A DNA stretch of 64,000 bases from Topomyia yanbarensis (lineage: Eukaryota; Arthropoda; Insecta; Diptera; Culicidae): assembly GCF_030247195.1 (NCBI RefSeq), contig NC_080672.1, forward strand, positions 366,660,271-366,724,270, written 5' to 3'. The notes under the pieces were generated by a model. It saw only the letters and a program-made list of their open reading frames with translations, had not been told where the DNA came from and searched no databases. A program made the translations under genes and the position numbers. This document shows positions 1 to 9,469 of this stretch, piece by piece (within the stretch, counting starts at the first letter, position 1; every line of letters starts with the position of its first letter).

Positions 1-540
1 ATTTGTTCCAAATTTTGCGGATTCAGTTAAAATGGTATATTTTCAATTCTCTTACTATTTTCAATCGATTCCTTCGAGTGGTAATCTTCGGTGAAAAGCG
101 TAATACACCACCGTAGAATTTTTAAGATTTGTAAATTTTGTTATTGAAATAAAATGATATAACAGAAAATGGAAGGCGAACAGAATACCTAATTGTATAT
201 ATTATTAATTCTGTTCTATCGTTTTTATGTAAACTCCAAGCGTACTAAAAACTTCAAATGCGTTTTTTTTCAAATCCACTTCAAACCACGAGCTTTGAAA
301 TATTCACAGCATATTCTAAATAGACCTTTCTCGTCAAAAAATTTTATATGATAGGATGCTTCCTTTTTTATCCCCAATTCGTTACTGCCGATTGCCGCGA
401 TGATTTGGTACCTCTAACTATTGAAAAAATCAAAAATAGTGCAAGCTGCTCATTTAACCTCATATTCTGAATACCTATCTTGCCTTGTTTCCCCGTATTT
501 TTACACCATTTGGATGAATTTACTGTGGGGAATACTAAAA
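1..540. other. AT-rich noncoding DNA
   Basis: No reading frame with protein-like composition and no recognisable repeat boundary was found. The sequence is AT-rich with short poly-T/poly-A runs. Confidence 0.5.
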
Positions 541-797
541 AGATGCCAGATCTGCATATATATATATATTAGTAAATCTGCAGATTTTGCATTTTCACTG
601 CAGATGTTTTGCAGATTACAAATATTTTGCAGAACAAAGCCTATGCCAGCCAATTTATACACAAGCCTTTAACATTTTTGATCATTTAAAATATATACAT
701 ACTACATTTCTATGTCAAATTTATTGAAAATTTTTGTAGCAATCTGCAGACTTTTATATTTTCACTGCAGGCTATTGTTTAAATAGACCTGGCATCA
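541..797. repeat. Short inverted-repeat element (AGATGCCAG ends), copy 1
   Basis: The segment opens with AGATGCCAGATCTGCA and closes with CTGGCATC, so the ends are inverted repeats. The inside is rich in CTGCAGAT / TTTGCAGA motifs. A second copy with the same ends and the same motif lies at 36151-36356. It has no coding capacity, so it is a miniature element (MITE-like); the superfamily cannot be set from two copies. Confidence 0.6.
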
Positions 798-1303
798 CTG
801 ATGCTGAAATGATTCATTCATATATTGCGCACTTCCCACCAACCTGGACTCCGCACTTTTAAAGTGCGAGTGATCTCAAAACTGCGAGCTGTCAAACAAC
901 ATGTATTTCAAGTGATAGAGATGGTACTTTCATAGACAGACCAGTCGAACTAACCGGTCTATGAGAAGAATTTAATGGAAGAATGGTAAGTGCGCAGTGC
1001 GGTTAGAATCCAGTTTTTAGTGCCACAAGCAATACCTGTCAAAAACATAGAGCATTGCATGAAAATGTATAACCACACTTTTCTGACAGTTCAGTGTGCT
1101 TGTTTACCTAAGACTTGTTTACATGGACTTTTAAAATTTAAAATTTGCTCTTTGGAAGACTATCAACTCAAGAGGGATGAGGATTGGAATAATGGGAACC
1201 TGGTGCCACATTATGCAACCAATTCGAATCGACCTTTTCACACAAGCTTGAATACAATAAACCTTTCGTTTCGAGATGCGTAATGTCACCCCTGGTTCAT
1301 ACG

Positions 1304-1890
1304 TTGACCAATCGGCGCTGGATGCAAAACCCGGTGGCATATGCTGAATCGTAAGATCAAGCATTGGGCTATAAAACGATTGCTTTCTGGATGATGGATA
1401 AGGATTTGTACACATTTGTTTGTTTGCTCGTGGGTTAAGTCCTAACAAGATGATCCGATTGATTACTCATTTTTAGGTGGTGAAGCTTACCTGAACTTTA
1501 TAGGTAACGAATTCGGTCGATGATAAGTTGTTGAAATGATCGTTCAATGCCCATACCGAAAAACGTTTCCATTGGTCAGAAAGCCTACCACCGTATGATA
1601 GCTGCAAACATGAGGACAACATCGCTTTCGAATGGAATAATTATTTATTATTCGTGTTCAAGTTCCATTACAGCAAAAGTTTCGTCGATTGACGATTATC
1701 GCATTGTCGTTGATTTAGCCGGCAAATGCAAAACAGTACTCGGCACTGACGATAAGGAGTAAGAAGGATTTGATAGGAGTGATAAGAATGCAGAGCATTA
1801 TACATTCTGGAAGAATATCAGTGAGGAGAAATTATATGTAAATTTATATTATATCCCGAGTTGCCATCATTTTTGCACCGCAATAAAGCT
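1304..1890 (+). pseudogene. Glycogen (1,4-alpha-glucan) branching enzyme pseudogene fragment
   Basis: Reading the plus strand across frames gives successive blocks that match the C-terminal half of eukaryotic glycogen branching enzyme: LTNRRWMQNPVAYAES, then DQALGYKTIAFWMMDKDLYT, then KMIRLITH, GGEAYLNFIGNEFGR, DDYRIVVDLAGKCKTVLG and EGFDRSDKNAEHYT. They come in the order found in the enzyme, from the catalytic (alpha/beta)8 barrel into the C-terminal beta domain. The His expected in the YAESHDQAL motif is replaced by a TAA stop, one Val codon is missing, there is a frameshift before GGEAYL, and a second stop follows TDDKE. The fragment is therefore dead. I see no intron signals that would make these blocks exons; a decayed retrocopy or a gene piece carried in by repeats are both possible. 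Family identity is recalled from motifs, not searched. Confidence 0.75.
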
Positions 1891-2424
1891 TTCTGCAACT
1901 GCTGTCTTGTTCAAATTGGCAGGAAATAACTAGGCAGCGAATGATAAATTGCATAGTCAATTTATTTACTTTTTCGGAAGGATAAGTAATTAGTATCACA
2001 GAGAACAGACATCCATGATCGAACAAAAATATTTAAAAAACGTGTGTAAACATTTGAATTAATATATGAAAAACACTTGCGCCGCCACACCAACCTATCC
2101 CAACTATCCGTCAAATCGATTCCGGAACCGGTTCGAAATCCTGGATGGATTCAGCATGGAATCTAGCTCAAAGAAAACAACCGATTCCGACTCTATCGGT
2201 TGACGCATTTGAGCTGGAATTCATGCTGGAAGTCCGAATCGGTCCCGGACTAGTTTGACTGGGTAGAGGAATAACCGCTGTCAATTCTGTCGCACTCAGC
2301 CACAAAAAACATGACGACAGTAGCGCACCTGGTTTAGATATCCAAACTACCTTCGAAACCGTTAGAGATTTTACACAAGTTGAATGCTGAAGATGGACGT
2401 CTGTTCTCTGTGTTAGTATGTTGT

Positions 2425-2577
2425 GAATATATATGTGTCGCCGGTGCCGTGTGTTATGGTGGTACCGGACGGAACCGTTGGTCAGCAGACCGTCCTTGTC
2501 GTACTGGTCATAGATGCGACGATTTTTCTCATCTGATAGCACTTGACATGTTTCGGAGATCTGTCTTAACGCTCTCT
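2425..2577 (-). pseudogene. DnaJ (Hsp40) J-domain pseudogene fragment, DNAJB6/mrj-like
   Basis: The minus strand encodes LRQISETCQVLSDEKNRRIY followed by DQYDKDGLL and a His/Arg-rich stretch. This is the end of a J domain (helix III/IV, usual form QISEAYxVLSDxxKRRxYDxYG) and the start of the linker of class B Hsp40 proteins. The upstream half with helix II and the essential HPD motif is absent: stops and unrelated (TC)n sequence lie directly 5'. Downstream the frame runs on to 2168 but has no recognisable G/F or C-terminal domain and enters sequence resembling a dispersed repeat (ACAGAGAACAGAC). It is best read as a truncated relic. A real internal exon is less likely because I see no clear acceptor at the 5' edge. 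Confidence 0.6.
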
Positions 2578-2648
2578 ACTTAGTGCAGGATACGCGAAAC
2601 CGCTGCTAGCATTCGAAAGAAAATTCCTAGCTGCTGCTACTCTATCAG

Positions 2649-2666
2649 TCTCTCTCTCTCTCTCTC
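2649..2666. repeat. (TC)n microsatellite
   Basis: An uninterrupted TC dinucleotide run of nine units. Confidence 0.9.
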
Positions 2667-3151
2667 GACTGAGGACTACAATTTCGGTCGACTAAATTAT
2701 GCTTTGAAAATTGTACTTCCTGGAATTTCACCTAACTAGATCAATTCATTGTGAGGAATTTCGCTGCGTTCCAATATTGCTTGCCTCTGTAGGTGATGAT
2801 GTGTGTGGATTCACTTCGGCAGCCAGGTCTTATGTTTTGGGTAATTTTGCTATCTTATTCTGCTGAATAAATCATCTGGCTAAAGCCTCTACGTTATACT
2901 ATGGTCACTTTGAAAACGCCCTGCTATTTAATCTTGTAACTCTTGGCAAGTCACTGTCGAAAACAGTCCTGGCACTGTTTTCGACTAATCCTGGCACTAT
3001 ACCGCTGACGTCGCACTTATTACGGTGATCAAACTTGGCGAGAGCGGCAGTGGTTTCGTCAGAATTGTTCACTCGACAAGCAGGAAGTGCAAGGACTCTG
3101 CTACTTATTCCTGAGCCCCTTGTTGAAACCTTCGTCCTGTCGGAGTGTTAG

Positions 3152-3337
3152 CTTCGTCCGATACCGGAGCGTATTGCTGAACCGAAGCAGTCTGCTACTG
3201 GCGCTGCTTCCTTCGAATCGGAACCGCTGAATATTCCCGTTAGCCGAATGTCCAACGTGGCTGAAGGCAAACCGATTGCAGCAACACCACCAACCGTAGC
3301 TGAAATTTTGGCCTTTAATCCAAGTCCCTGCCACTGA
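3152..3337 (+). pseudogene. Unidentified coding-like fragment
   Basis: A 61-codon frame, closed by TGA and opened by TAG, has a GC content and codon make-up unlike the surrounding AT-rich DNA. It encodes an Ala/Pro/Glu-rich segment including NIPVSRMSNVAEGKPIAATP and PTVAEILAFNPSP. I do not recognise the family. No start codon with context and no splice sites support it as a gene on its own. It sits in the same island as the branching-enzyme and DnaJ relics, so a third decayed gene fragment is the simplest reading. Confidence 0.3.
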
Positions 3338-3861
3338 CATAGCGACAGACGAGTGCGGCGCAGGTTGGACCATCGGTTGACTCGGTGCCGGACAGGGCGA
3401 AACATTGTCTAACTTGCGCGACTAACATTGTGAACAAAACAAACCAAACGAAATCGATCGCAACAACGATAAAATAATCTAAATTCTACCCAAACATTTG
3501 AAAATGAGAAAAAGGCAAAAGAAGTTTTGGTCGAATTCATTATAATTCTATTTAAAAATTGAATACTGTTTTATTTAGTTTGATTGCGCATATTGTTTAC
3601 ATCAGACACACCCCTTAATTCATTGAGTACGTATTTCACTGCCTTTATAATCCTTTTGGAATCAGTTACAATAATCCTTTATAATAATTTTATAATAAGT
3701 GTATTGCTAGTTAGGACTTTTATATCAGCCGGGCTCTTTTATAATTTGTTATAAAATCATTATCAAAATTCTTCATAATCCATTGTTGCGTTATGTTTAT
3801 GTACATGGCCAGATAGATAGTTTTTAACTGGGACGGAACGTGTGGATACAAAAAAACCTAA

Positions 3862-3950
3862 TGTCAATTGTAGCCAGGGGGAGCAGGCAAATGCAGCCAA
3901 AGGGAACCGTCAAATGCAGTCAGGGGGGACTGTCGAATGTAGCCAGTCCA
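3862..3950. repeat. Minisatellite, about four units of a 22-24 bp motif
   Basis: Imperfect tandem copies of the form GTCAAATGCAGCCAGGGGGA occur four times (TGTCAATTGTAGCCAGG, CAAATGCAGCCAAAGGG, TCAAATGCAGTCAGGGG, TCGAATGTAGCCAG). Confidence 0.7.
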
Positions 3951-5815
3951 TTTAAAATATGTGAGGAAGAAAGAGTGGCTATGCAACACAAGAGATAAAA
4001 TGAACAGAAAAAATAAAAAGAAAACATCTATCCACAGGTTCTGTCCCAGAATTTTAATAGAGAACATCAAAATTCGATTTGTTTGCATTTGGCAGTAGGC
4101 CTTTTTCAAATGTTTGGCTAGAAATTCCTTGCTTCTTCAATGAATCATGTACAAGAAAAGTAAAAATGTTAAATTTAACGGAACAATGTATGATGCCGAC
4201 ATCAATTAAAAAATACACCTGAGCGACCTTGTTGGGAAAGTGTTAACATTTGGCAGCGAACCAAACCAAGTTTCTCATACTATGATCGAATCAACAAAAA
4301 TTCCAAGATCATGTAAACAATCTCTTTGAACTGTCAAAAAAGTGAGGTTAAACATTACCATGCAACCTTCTCCACCGAGAGGTTCACTTTAGTTTGTTTA
4401 CATAAACAATGAACTTTGTACCGGTGGTGAGTACCACTTCATTTGCCGCGTTGCCAGGAAGCCAAGCAAAAATATACAAAACAGTGCTGCCCAAACACAT
4501 ATTTTGAGTCCCACCATTCTTGCAAAGGTGAAAAAAATACTCAACATTCTTGCATTTTTCAAATTTAAAAAAATCATTAAAAAATCACGATAGCTCTAAA
4601 AAGTCTCATTTCAGCGGAAATATTTTTAAAAATGTGTAGTCTTTTGAATAAAAATAAGAAAAAAGGGGGTTAGGTCGGACGAGAAAGGTCTATTATTTTC
4701 TCCAGCGACGTACGAAGGATTTTAGTTAATAAATGATGTCTGTATCGATTTTCTTTGCAATTTTCAGCAAATTTAAGACTAAGAGAAACGAAAGCAATGA
4801 AATTGAAAAACGGATAGATATTCTATAAATGATGGGGTGCTGATTGTAATGATATTTTCAGCGATTCGCGTAAAATTAAAATAGCGAAAAAAAAATCCTA
4901 CGTAAGTTATTTGCTATCGTTCTAAGGAATCGAAAAAACTAGTTTTTGACACTAGGAGATAGTGTAAATTCGTAACGATCAATTTAGAACGCCTTGAAAT
5001 GCGGCCATCTTTGAAATTGAAAAGGCAGTTTTTTCCACACCGTTGGCAACATTTTTATGATAACCAATCACAGTACTCTAAAAATGCCCTGAATACGTTG
5101 TTTGATTTTCACTATGATTAGGTAAAAGGTAATGAAAAAATAAAAACATTTCCTAAAATTTAGTCATAGATATTCCTGGAACCTTTGAAATTTTATAGAT
5201 TGTGAATGTATTTGTCTGAGATGCTGCCTTCTTATAAATATGCATTTTTCTTTGGAAATTTCTGTAGAATATTATTTTAATCTATATGAAGTTTCTCTGG
5301 AAATACTCTTGGACTTTCATTGATTTTTATTCTCACTAATATTTGTTTACAGTAACAGTGCATTGAAAACGCCTTCAATTATTTTAAATTTCACTTCGTA
5401 TTAAAAATTTCTATGTGAATTAGCCTTCTTGGGAACAATAACAAATCAATGGAAATAATTTTAGAACTTCATTGATTCAAATACAATAAATACAATGAAA
5501 TGAATTTGCCTTCTTTAAAATTTTCGCAGCATATTTTTGAAATGCTATTAATTTTAAATTAAGTTACGACTTTCTTTGATATCGCCTTCTTTTTAGCATA
5601 AGCTATTTTCTGGACCTTCGATTGATTGATAATGAGTTCAAAGAAAATTAAATATGCATGAGAAATAGATTTTCAAATTCATTAATATGATCAGCGAGCA
5701 AAGACAAGCTGTGATAGGAACCAAACAAATATTTGAGTATCAACATAGTTCTAAATGCAAATGTTCTCAAAGTACTTCTGATTTCAATAGTATAACAAAT
5801 TGCCGCAAAAAGTGC
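3951..5815. other. AT-rich noncoding DNA
   Basis: No supported gene. ORFs here are short and translate to low-complexity sequence. I see no clean repeat boundaries. Confidence 0.5.
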
Positions 5816-5952
5816 GTTCCGGGAAATGGTATTCCGGGAAATGGTACATTCCGGGAAACGATATTCCGGGAAATGGGATATTCTGGGAAATGATATTCCG
5901 GGAAGTAGTACATTCCGGGAAATGGCATTCCGGGAAATGGTATTCCGGGAAA
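5816..5952. repeat. Tandem array of nine TTCCGGGAA palindromes
   Basis: The 9-bp palindrome TTCCGGGAA starts at 5817, 5832, 5849, 5864, 5881 (here TTCTGGGAA), 5896, 5913, 5928 and 5943. Spacing is 15, 17, 15, 17, 15, 17, 15, 15, so the basic higher-order unit is about 32 bp. TTCNNNGAA is the known binding consensus of STAT transcription factors. The array starts about 570 bp upstream of the mRpS34 start codon. The minus-strand ORFs across it (FPEY/FPGI/SRN repeats) are translations of the repeat, not genes. Confidence 0.9.
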
Positions 5953-6382
5953 CGACATACAATCGTTTTATCTCTGTAGTGTGAAAGTAGTATTACATGC
6001 AATTTCATTGTAAATCAACTGCGAGAACGTTGCATCGAACAAAGTAGAAACTAACTATTATATTTATTGTTTTATGATTGTTTGTAGGGTAAATGCTACT
6101 GTAAAATTCTATCCGGAAAAATTTTGTAACACGCTTCAGAAGTGGTATTTTCGCGCTCTTCTAGTGTCGTTTTGAGCCACCCTGTGACAACCGTTAAAGT
6201 CACTTCATATTTAACTGATGATCGTTTCTGAAATCCGCCAGTTGGGTATCATTTGACATATTTACATTGCCGAATAAATGAAACTGCATCATTATCATTC
6301 ACGTTTGCTAAACAAATGGTTACGATTTTACATAACTTGGTAGAGCAATCAAGGAAGATTTAGACCGAAATATAGCTCCATC

Positions 6383-7034
6383 ATGTCAGTCATCAAGTAC
6401 ATTGGTCGTACAACAGATTTCAAAGGTAAACCACTATGGGAAATTGTGGGTAACTTGAAAAACTTTGGGGTCGGTCGAGTGGTCGTCAGAAGCATGTTCG
6501 AGCGGTACCCGGAGCCCAGTTACATGCGGATTGTAAAGGTTGAGGCGCTTCCAAATCAAGTAGGTTTTTAATTTTGGAAATTTTATCAAATTATTCTAAC
6601 CTCTGTGATCATCAAAATCAATAAAATCTATAAATGCTATATTCGATTTTTGACACTTGTAGGAAATTCGCAAAGTGAAAGTCACGATGGAGAAAACGTT
6701 TCGTGGCCGCACCTACCCGAAACTGGTCGTAATCGATAGTGTTTCCTACAAAGCTGACTATCGATTACTGTCTAAACATGAAGAGGAATCCTACTGTCGG
6801 ACAGTGGAAAGATCAGAACGTATTATCGCTACAGAAACTGACATGCCTCCACTATTGCGGGAGTTTATTCAGAGAGAAACTGGAAAGATCAATCCAAAAA
6901 TACCAGTAAAAATGAAACCAGGTCACAATAATATCTACCGACTGGCAAAGAAAGGTGAAACTCCAAACATAGAAATCCCTATGGGTTTGGGTAAACCAGC
7001 TAGTCCTAGGTTGTATCAGAATTGCGACATTTAG
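6383..7034 (+). CDS. mRpS34: Mitochondrial small-subunit ribosomal protein mRpS34 (join 6383..6559, 6663..7034)
   Basis: Two exons encode a 182-residue protein of the mS34 family, a metazoan-specific component of the mitochondrial small ribosomal subunit. Family features seen in order: KYIGRTTDFKGKPLWEI near the N-terminus, GVGRVVVRSMFERYPEPSY (about residues 29-47), the beta strand RIVKVEALP, then YRLLSKHEEESY and MPPLLREFI in exon 2, matching the WRLVPKHEEE..PPLLR block of vertebrate MRPS34. Exon 1 ends at CAA|GTAGGT and exon 2 starts after TTGTAG; both are phase 0 and the intron is 103 bp. The ATG at 6383 opens directly on the conserved block, so I chose it. Its 3' end faces OSGEP 295 bp away (convergent pair). 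Family assignment is from recalled conservation. Confidence 0.9.
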
Positions 7035-7309
7035 CTTAATAATATAACAGTAACAATGGTTTAGATGAATATTATTATCATTAAATATCAATGCCAACAT
7101 CGTCCTTCTCCTGTGCAACTCAGATATGACTTGCAAGTTTGAGTTTCGACCTGAATCAGCTATAGAACCTATATTGTCTTGTTCGTTTTATGTCTGTCGA
7201 AACAGGATATGCAACTTGTGTAAACTGTTTGTAGTACCGAAATGCTGTACAACATAAGTTCTATTTGTCCAGAGAACTTAATTACTATGTATGAACTTGA
7301 ACTGTGACG

Positions 7310-7315
7310 TTTATT
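7310..7315 (-). promoter_or_regulatory. Poly(A) signal AATAAA of OSGEP
   Basis: TTTATT on the plus strand reads AATAAA on the minus strand, 13 nt after the OSGEP stop codon, implying a very short 3' UTR. Confidence 0.55.
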
Positions 7316-7328
7316 TCAATTTTTTACA

Positions 7329-8422
7329 TTAATCGTCCCGCCAAGTAACCTCCACCTCATCGGTTCTGTACCTTTGCGTTATTGTTGCCTCCTCCCAGCT
7401 CATTTTGGTTCCACTACGATGCATTTCCCAGCCAGCATGTGCAATCATTACTCCGTTATCAATGCAGAAGCGTTCGTCCGTCGCAAACAGTTTAGCTCCA
7501 CGTTCCTCGCACATGATACCCATCATTTCCTGTAGTCTTTCATTGCAGCCTACGCCTCCTACAATCAACACCTCACTGGAACCGCAATGGGCCATGGCTC
7601 TTTCAGTTGTTTCAACTAACATTGCAAATAAAGTCTCTTGCAGGGAGAAGCAAAGATCCTCATCGGACCACTTTTCTTGCTCAATGTCTGACGTTCGCTT
7701 CTTCTGTTTCCGGTTAGGTCGAGCTTTCTGCTCAAGGAAGGACAATATTCCGGAGAAACTAACATCCATCCCTTTGACCGAGTATGGCAGAGGAAGATAT
7801 TTCGTTCCCTTTTTTGCCAGCTGCTCGATGTTGTAACCCGGGCTAGGATCATTAGATAGTTTGATAATCCGTGCGAATCGATCTAAGCAGTTTCCAATTG
7901 CAATATCTATAGTTTCCCCGAAAATTCTATATCGTTTACATGCGTAGGATATGACTTGGGTATTGCCACCGCTAACGTACAGAACGGTCGGATTATGTGC
8001 TTTCGTTATTAACCGTCCCATTTCTATATGCCCAATGCAATGATTCACCCCGAGTATGGGTTTGTTCCAAATCTGCGCTACCGTCCGAGCGACAATAGCT
8101 ACCGCAAGCAGAGGAGGCGCCATGCCAGGACCTTTCGTGTAACATACTACATCTATTTCCGAAGGAGCAACACCAGCTGCATGTAGGGCACGTTTCAAAA
8201 TATCATGAATTTTCGACCGGTGATGTTGAGCTGTTTCCTTGGGAAGGAAACCTGAAATTAAGATTCATCAGTAGTTACATTATACTCAACAGGGACTTCA
8301 CAGTTACCTTCGCCCGGCGGAGTAATGTAGGTTTCACGCACGTTTGCTAGTACCTCGCCATCTCGTACAATGCCGACACCGATTTTGTTTGCACTTCCCT
8401 CGAAACCGATTGCAATCACCAT
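7329..8422 (-). CDS. Osgep: tRNA N6-adenosine threonylcarbamoyltransferase OSGEP/Kae1 (complement join 7329..8251, 8308..8422)
   Basis: The 345-residue product is the catalytic subunit of the KEOPS complex, which with Sua5/YRDC makes t6A at position 37 of ANN-decoding tRNAs in the cytosol and nucleus. It opens with the ASKHA-fold signature [19 protein letters not shown]. The metal-binding pair lies in [11 protein letters not shown] at His109 and His113, the same numbering as in Kae1. YVSGGNTQV, the [18 protein letters not shown] block and the late Asp in [10 protein letters not shown] are all present. Length fits the family (about 335 aa), and there is no N-terminal transit peptide, which argues for OSGEP rather than the mitochondrial paralogue OSGEPL1. 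The single 56-bp intron has a GAAG|GTAACT donor and a TTTCAG acceptor in phase 1. Confidence 0.95.
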
Positions 8423-8475
8423 TTTCGCTTATTTACCAAAACCGACCAAAACACACATTGTGCCCACTGTGACAG

Positions 8476-8489
8476 TATTTATATAAAGG
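8476..8489 (-). promoter_or_regulatory. Candidate TATA element upstream of OSGEP
   Basis: The minus strand reads CCTTTATATAAATA about 55-65 nt before the OSGEP start codon. A start site 25-30 nt downstream would give a 5' UTR of about 30 nt. Position and sequence fit; no transcript evidence. Confidence 0.4.
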
Positions 8490-9273
8490 TGGTACAAGAG
8501 GTGGATTCTGATTTTGATCAATTCGATCATGAATTGACCAAAGGGCCGAAGTCGTAATGATATCGAATCGAGAAAAATAGCTTTAAAATTCGCTTCAGAA
8601 AATTAAATCGTATAACGTTTTCGTTGATAAAATTAAAAAAAAATATTTCGCCGAGTGTTATGAAATGTTTAAGAAACGATTATTATAGAAGTCATATGTG
8701 ACAGAAACAGTATTTTAACTGTGTTATATTTTCATGTAATTCCCCGGCTTATAATCACCAAAAGGATTCCGTGCCGAACAAGAAGTTTAAAGAAATATCT
8801 AATTCCTACAGTTCTACGTAAACGTTATATACAGCGCCTCATGCTTATTGTTGGAATTACATACAAGCAACCCTCCGAATGAGTCAACGAATGCATTCGA
8901 TAAGTGAGCGAATTCGGATTAATTCAGAATTGAATTCTTGCCTCATCGCTGACGCTCGGTTCGTTTCTAGTATTTTCTTAGCCAATCACTCACAAAGTGC
9001 GTTCGCTGACCGTTCGGATTGCACGAACATGGTAGTGGAGAGAGTATTCATAGCATTCTCTCATAGTTCGTTGCTCTATGCTCACTATGCGGCTGAACCA
9101 AGCATGAATGGCTATCAGATGCATTCAAACGAATGAGTGAATTTTCGCATGCATGGCTGTGACTGTGTCGTCTTAGGTGCCAGTTGAAATGAATGTTAGC
9201 AGTTCGCAAGCCTTTTTGTGTGTCTTATGCGAAAAAAAACCGGAAGTTAATAACCTCCGTATTTGGCTGGAGC
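8490..9273. other. Intergenic DNA between OSGEP and the BEL element
   Basis: No gene supported. From about 8880 the sequence is rich in loosely repeated GAATGAGTGAAT/GCATTCG motifs in both orientations, suggesting an old dispersed repeat. The open frame at 8879-9136 is a translation of that repeat. Confidence 0.4.
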
Positions 9274-9278
9274 ACCAC

Positions 9279-9366
9279 TGTTCGGTATCGAAAGGTAACC
9301 CCACCAACAAAAACTAGTACCCCTTATCACCACCGACTCTATAAAAGGAGAACCCCTAGCAAGCTT
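9279..9366 (+). repeat. BEL 5' LTR, truncated, with TATA box
   Basis: It matches the first part of the 3' LTR (24063 onwards) up to GCAAGCTT, except that CCG of the 3' copy is missing after TATCG. The match then stops, so the R-U5 half and probably the primer-binding site are absent. The promoter motif CTATAAAAGG lies at about 9339-9348. Confidence 0.8.
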
Positions 9367-9469
9367 GCTTTGCATTTTGCTGACGTGTTCGAACGTGTTC
9401 TTTCCTGGGCACAACATCGCTTGCCGTTAAAGGTTTTCTACGACAGAAAGGTGACGTATTCGCAAAACA

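Noticed and set aside
5648..6008. Minus-strand ORFs of 63-104 residues with FPEY/FPGI/SRN repeats, looking like a repeat protein
   Set aside because: They are translations of the TTCCGGGAAATG tandem repeat in all three minus frames; none has flanking coding sequence or a start in context.
7405..7836. 143-residue plus-strand ORF
   Set aside because: Antisense shadow of the OSGEP coding exon, whose conserved motifs are all on the minus strand.
8879..9136. 85-residue plus-strand ORF
   Set aside because: It is made of repeated GAATGAGTGAAT/CATTCG motifs; no start context and no recognisable domain.
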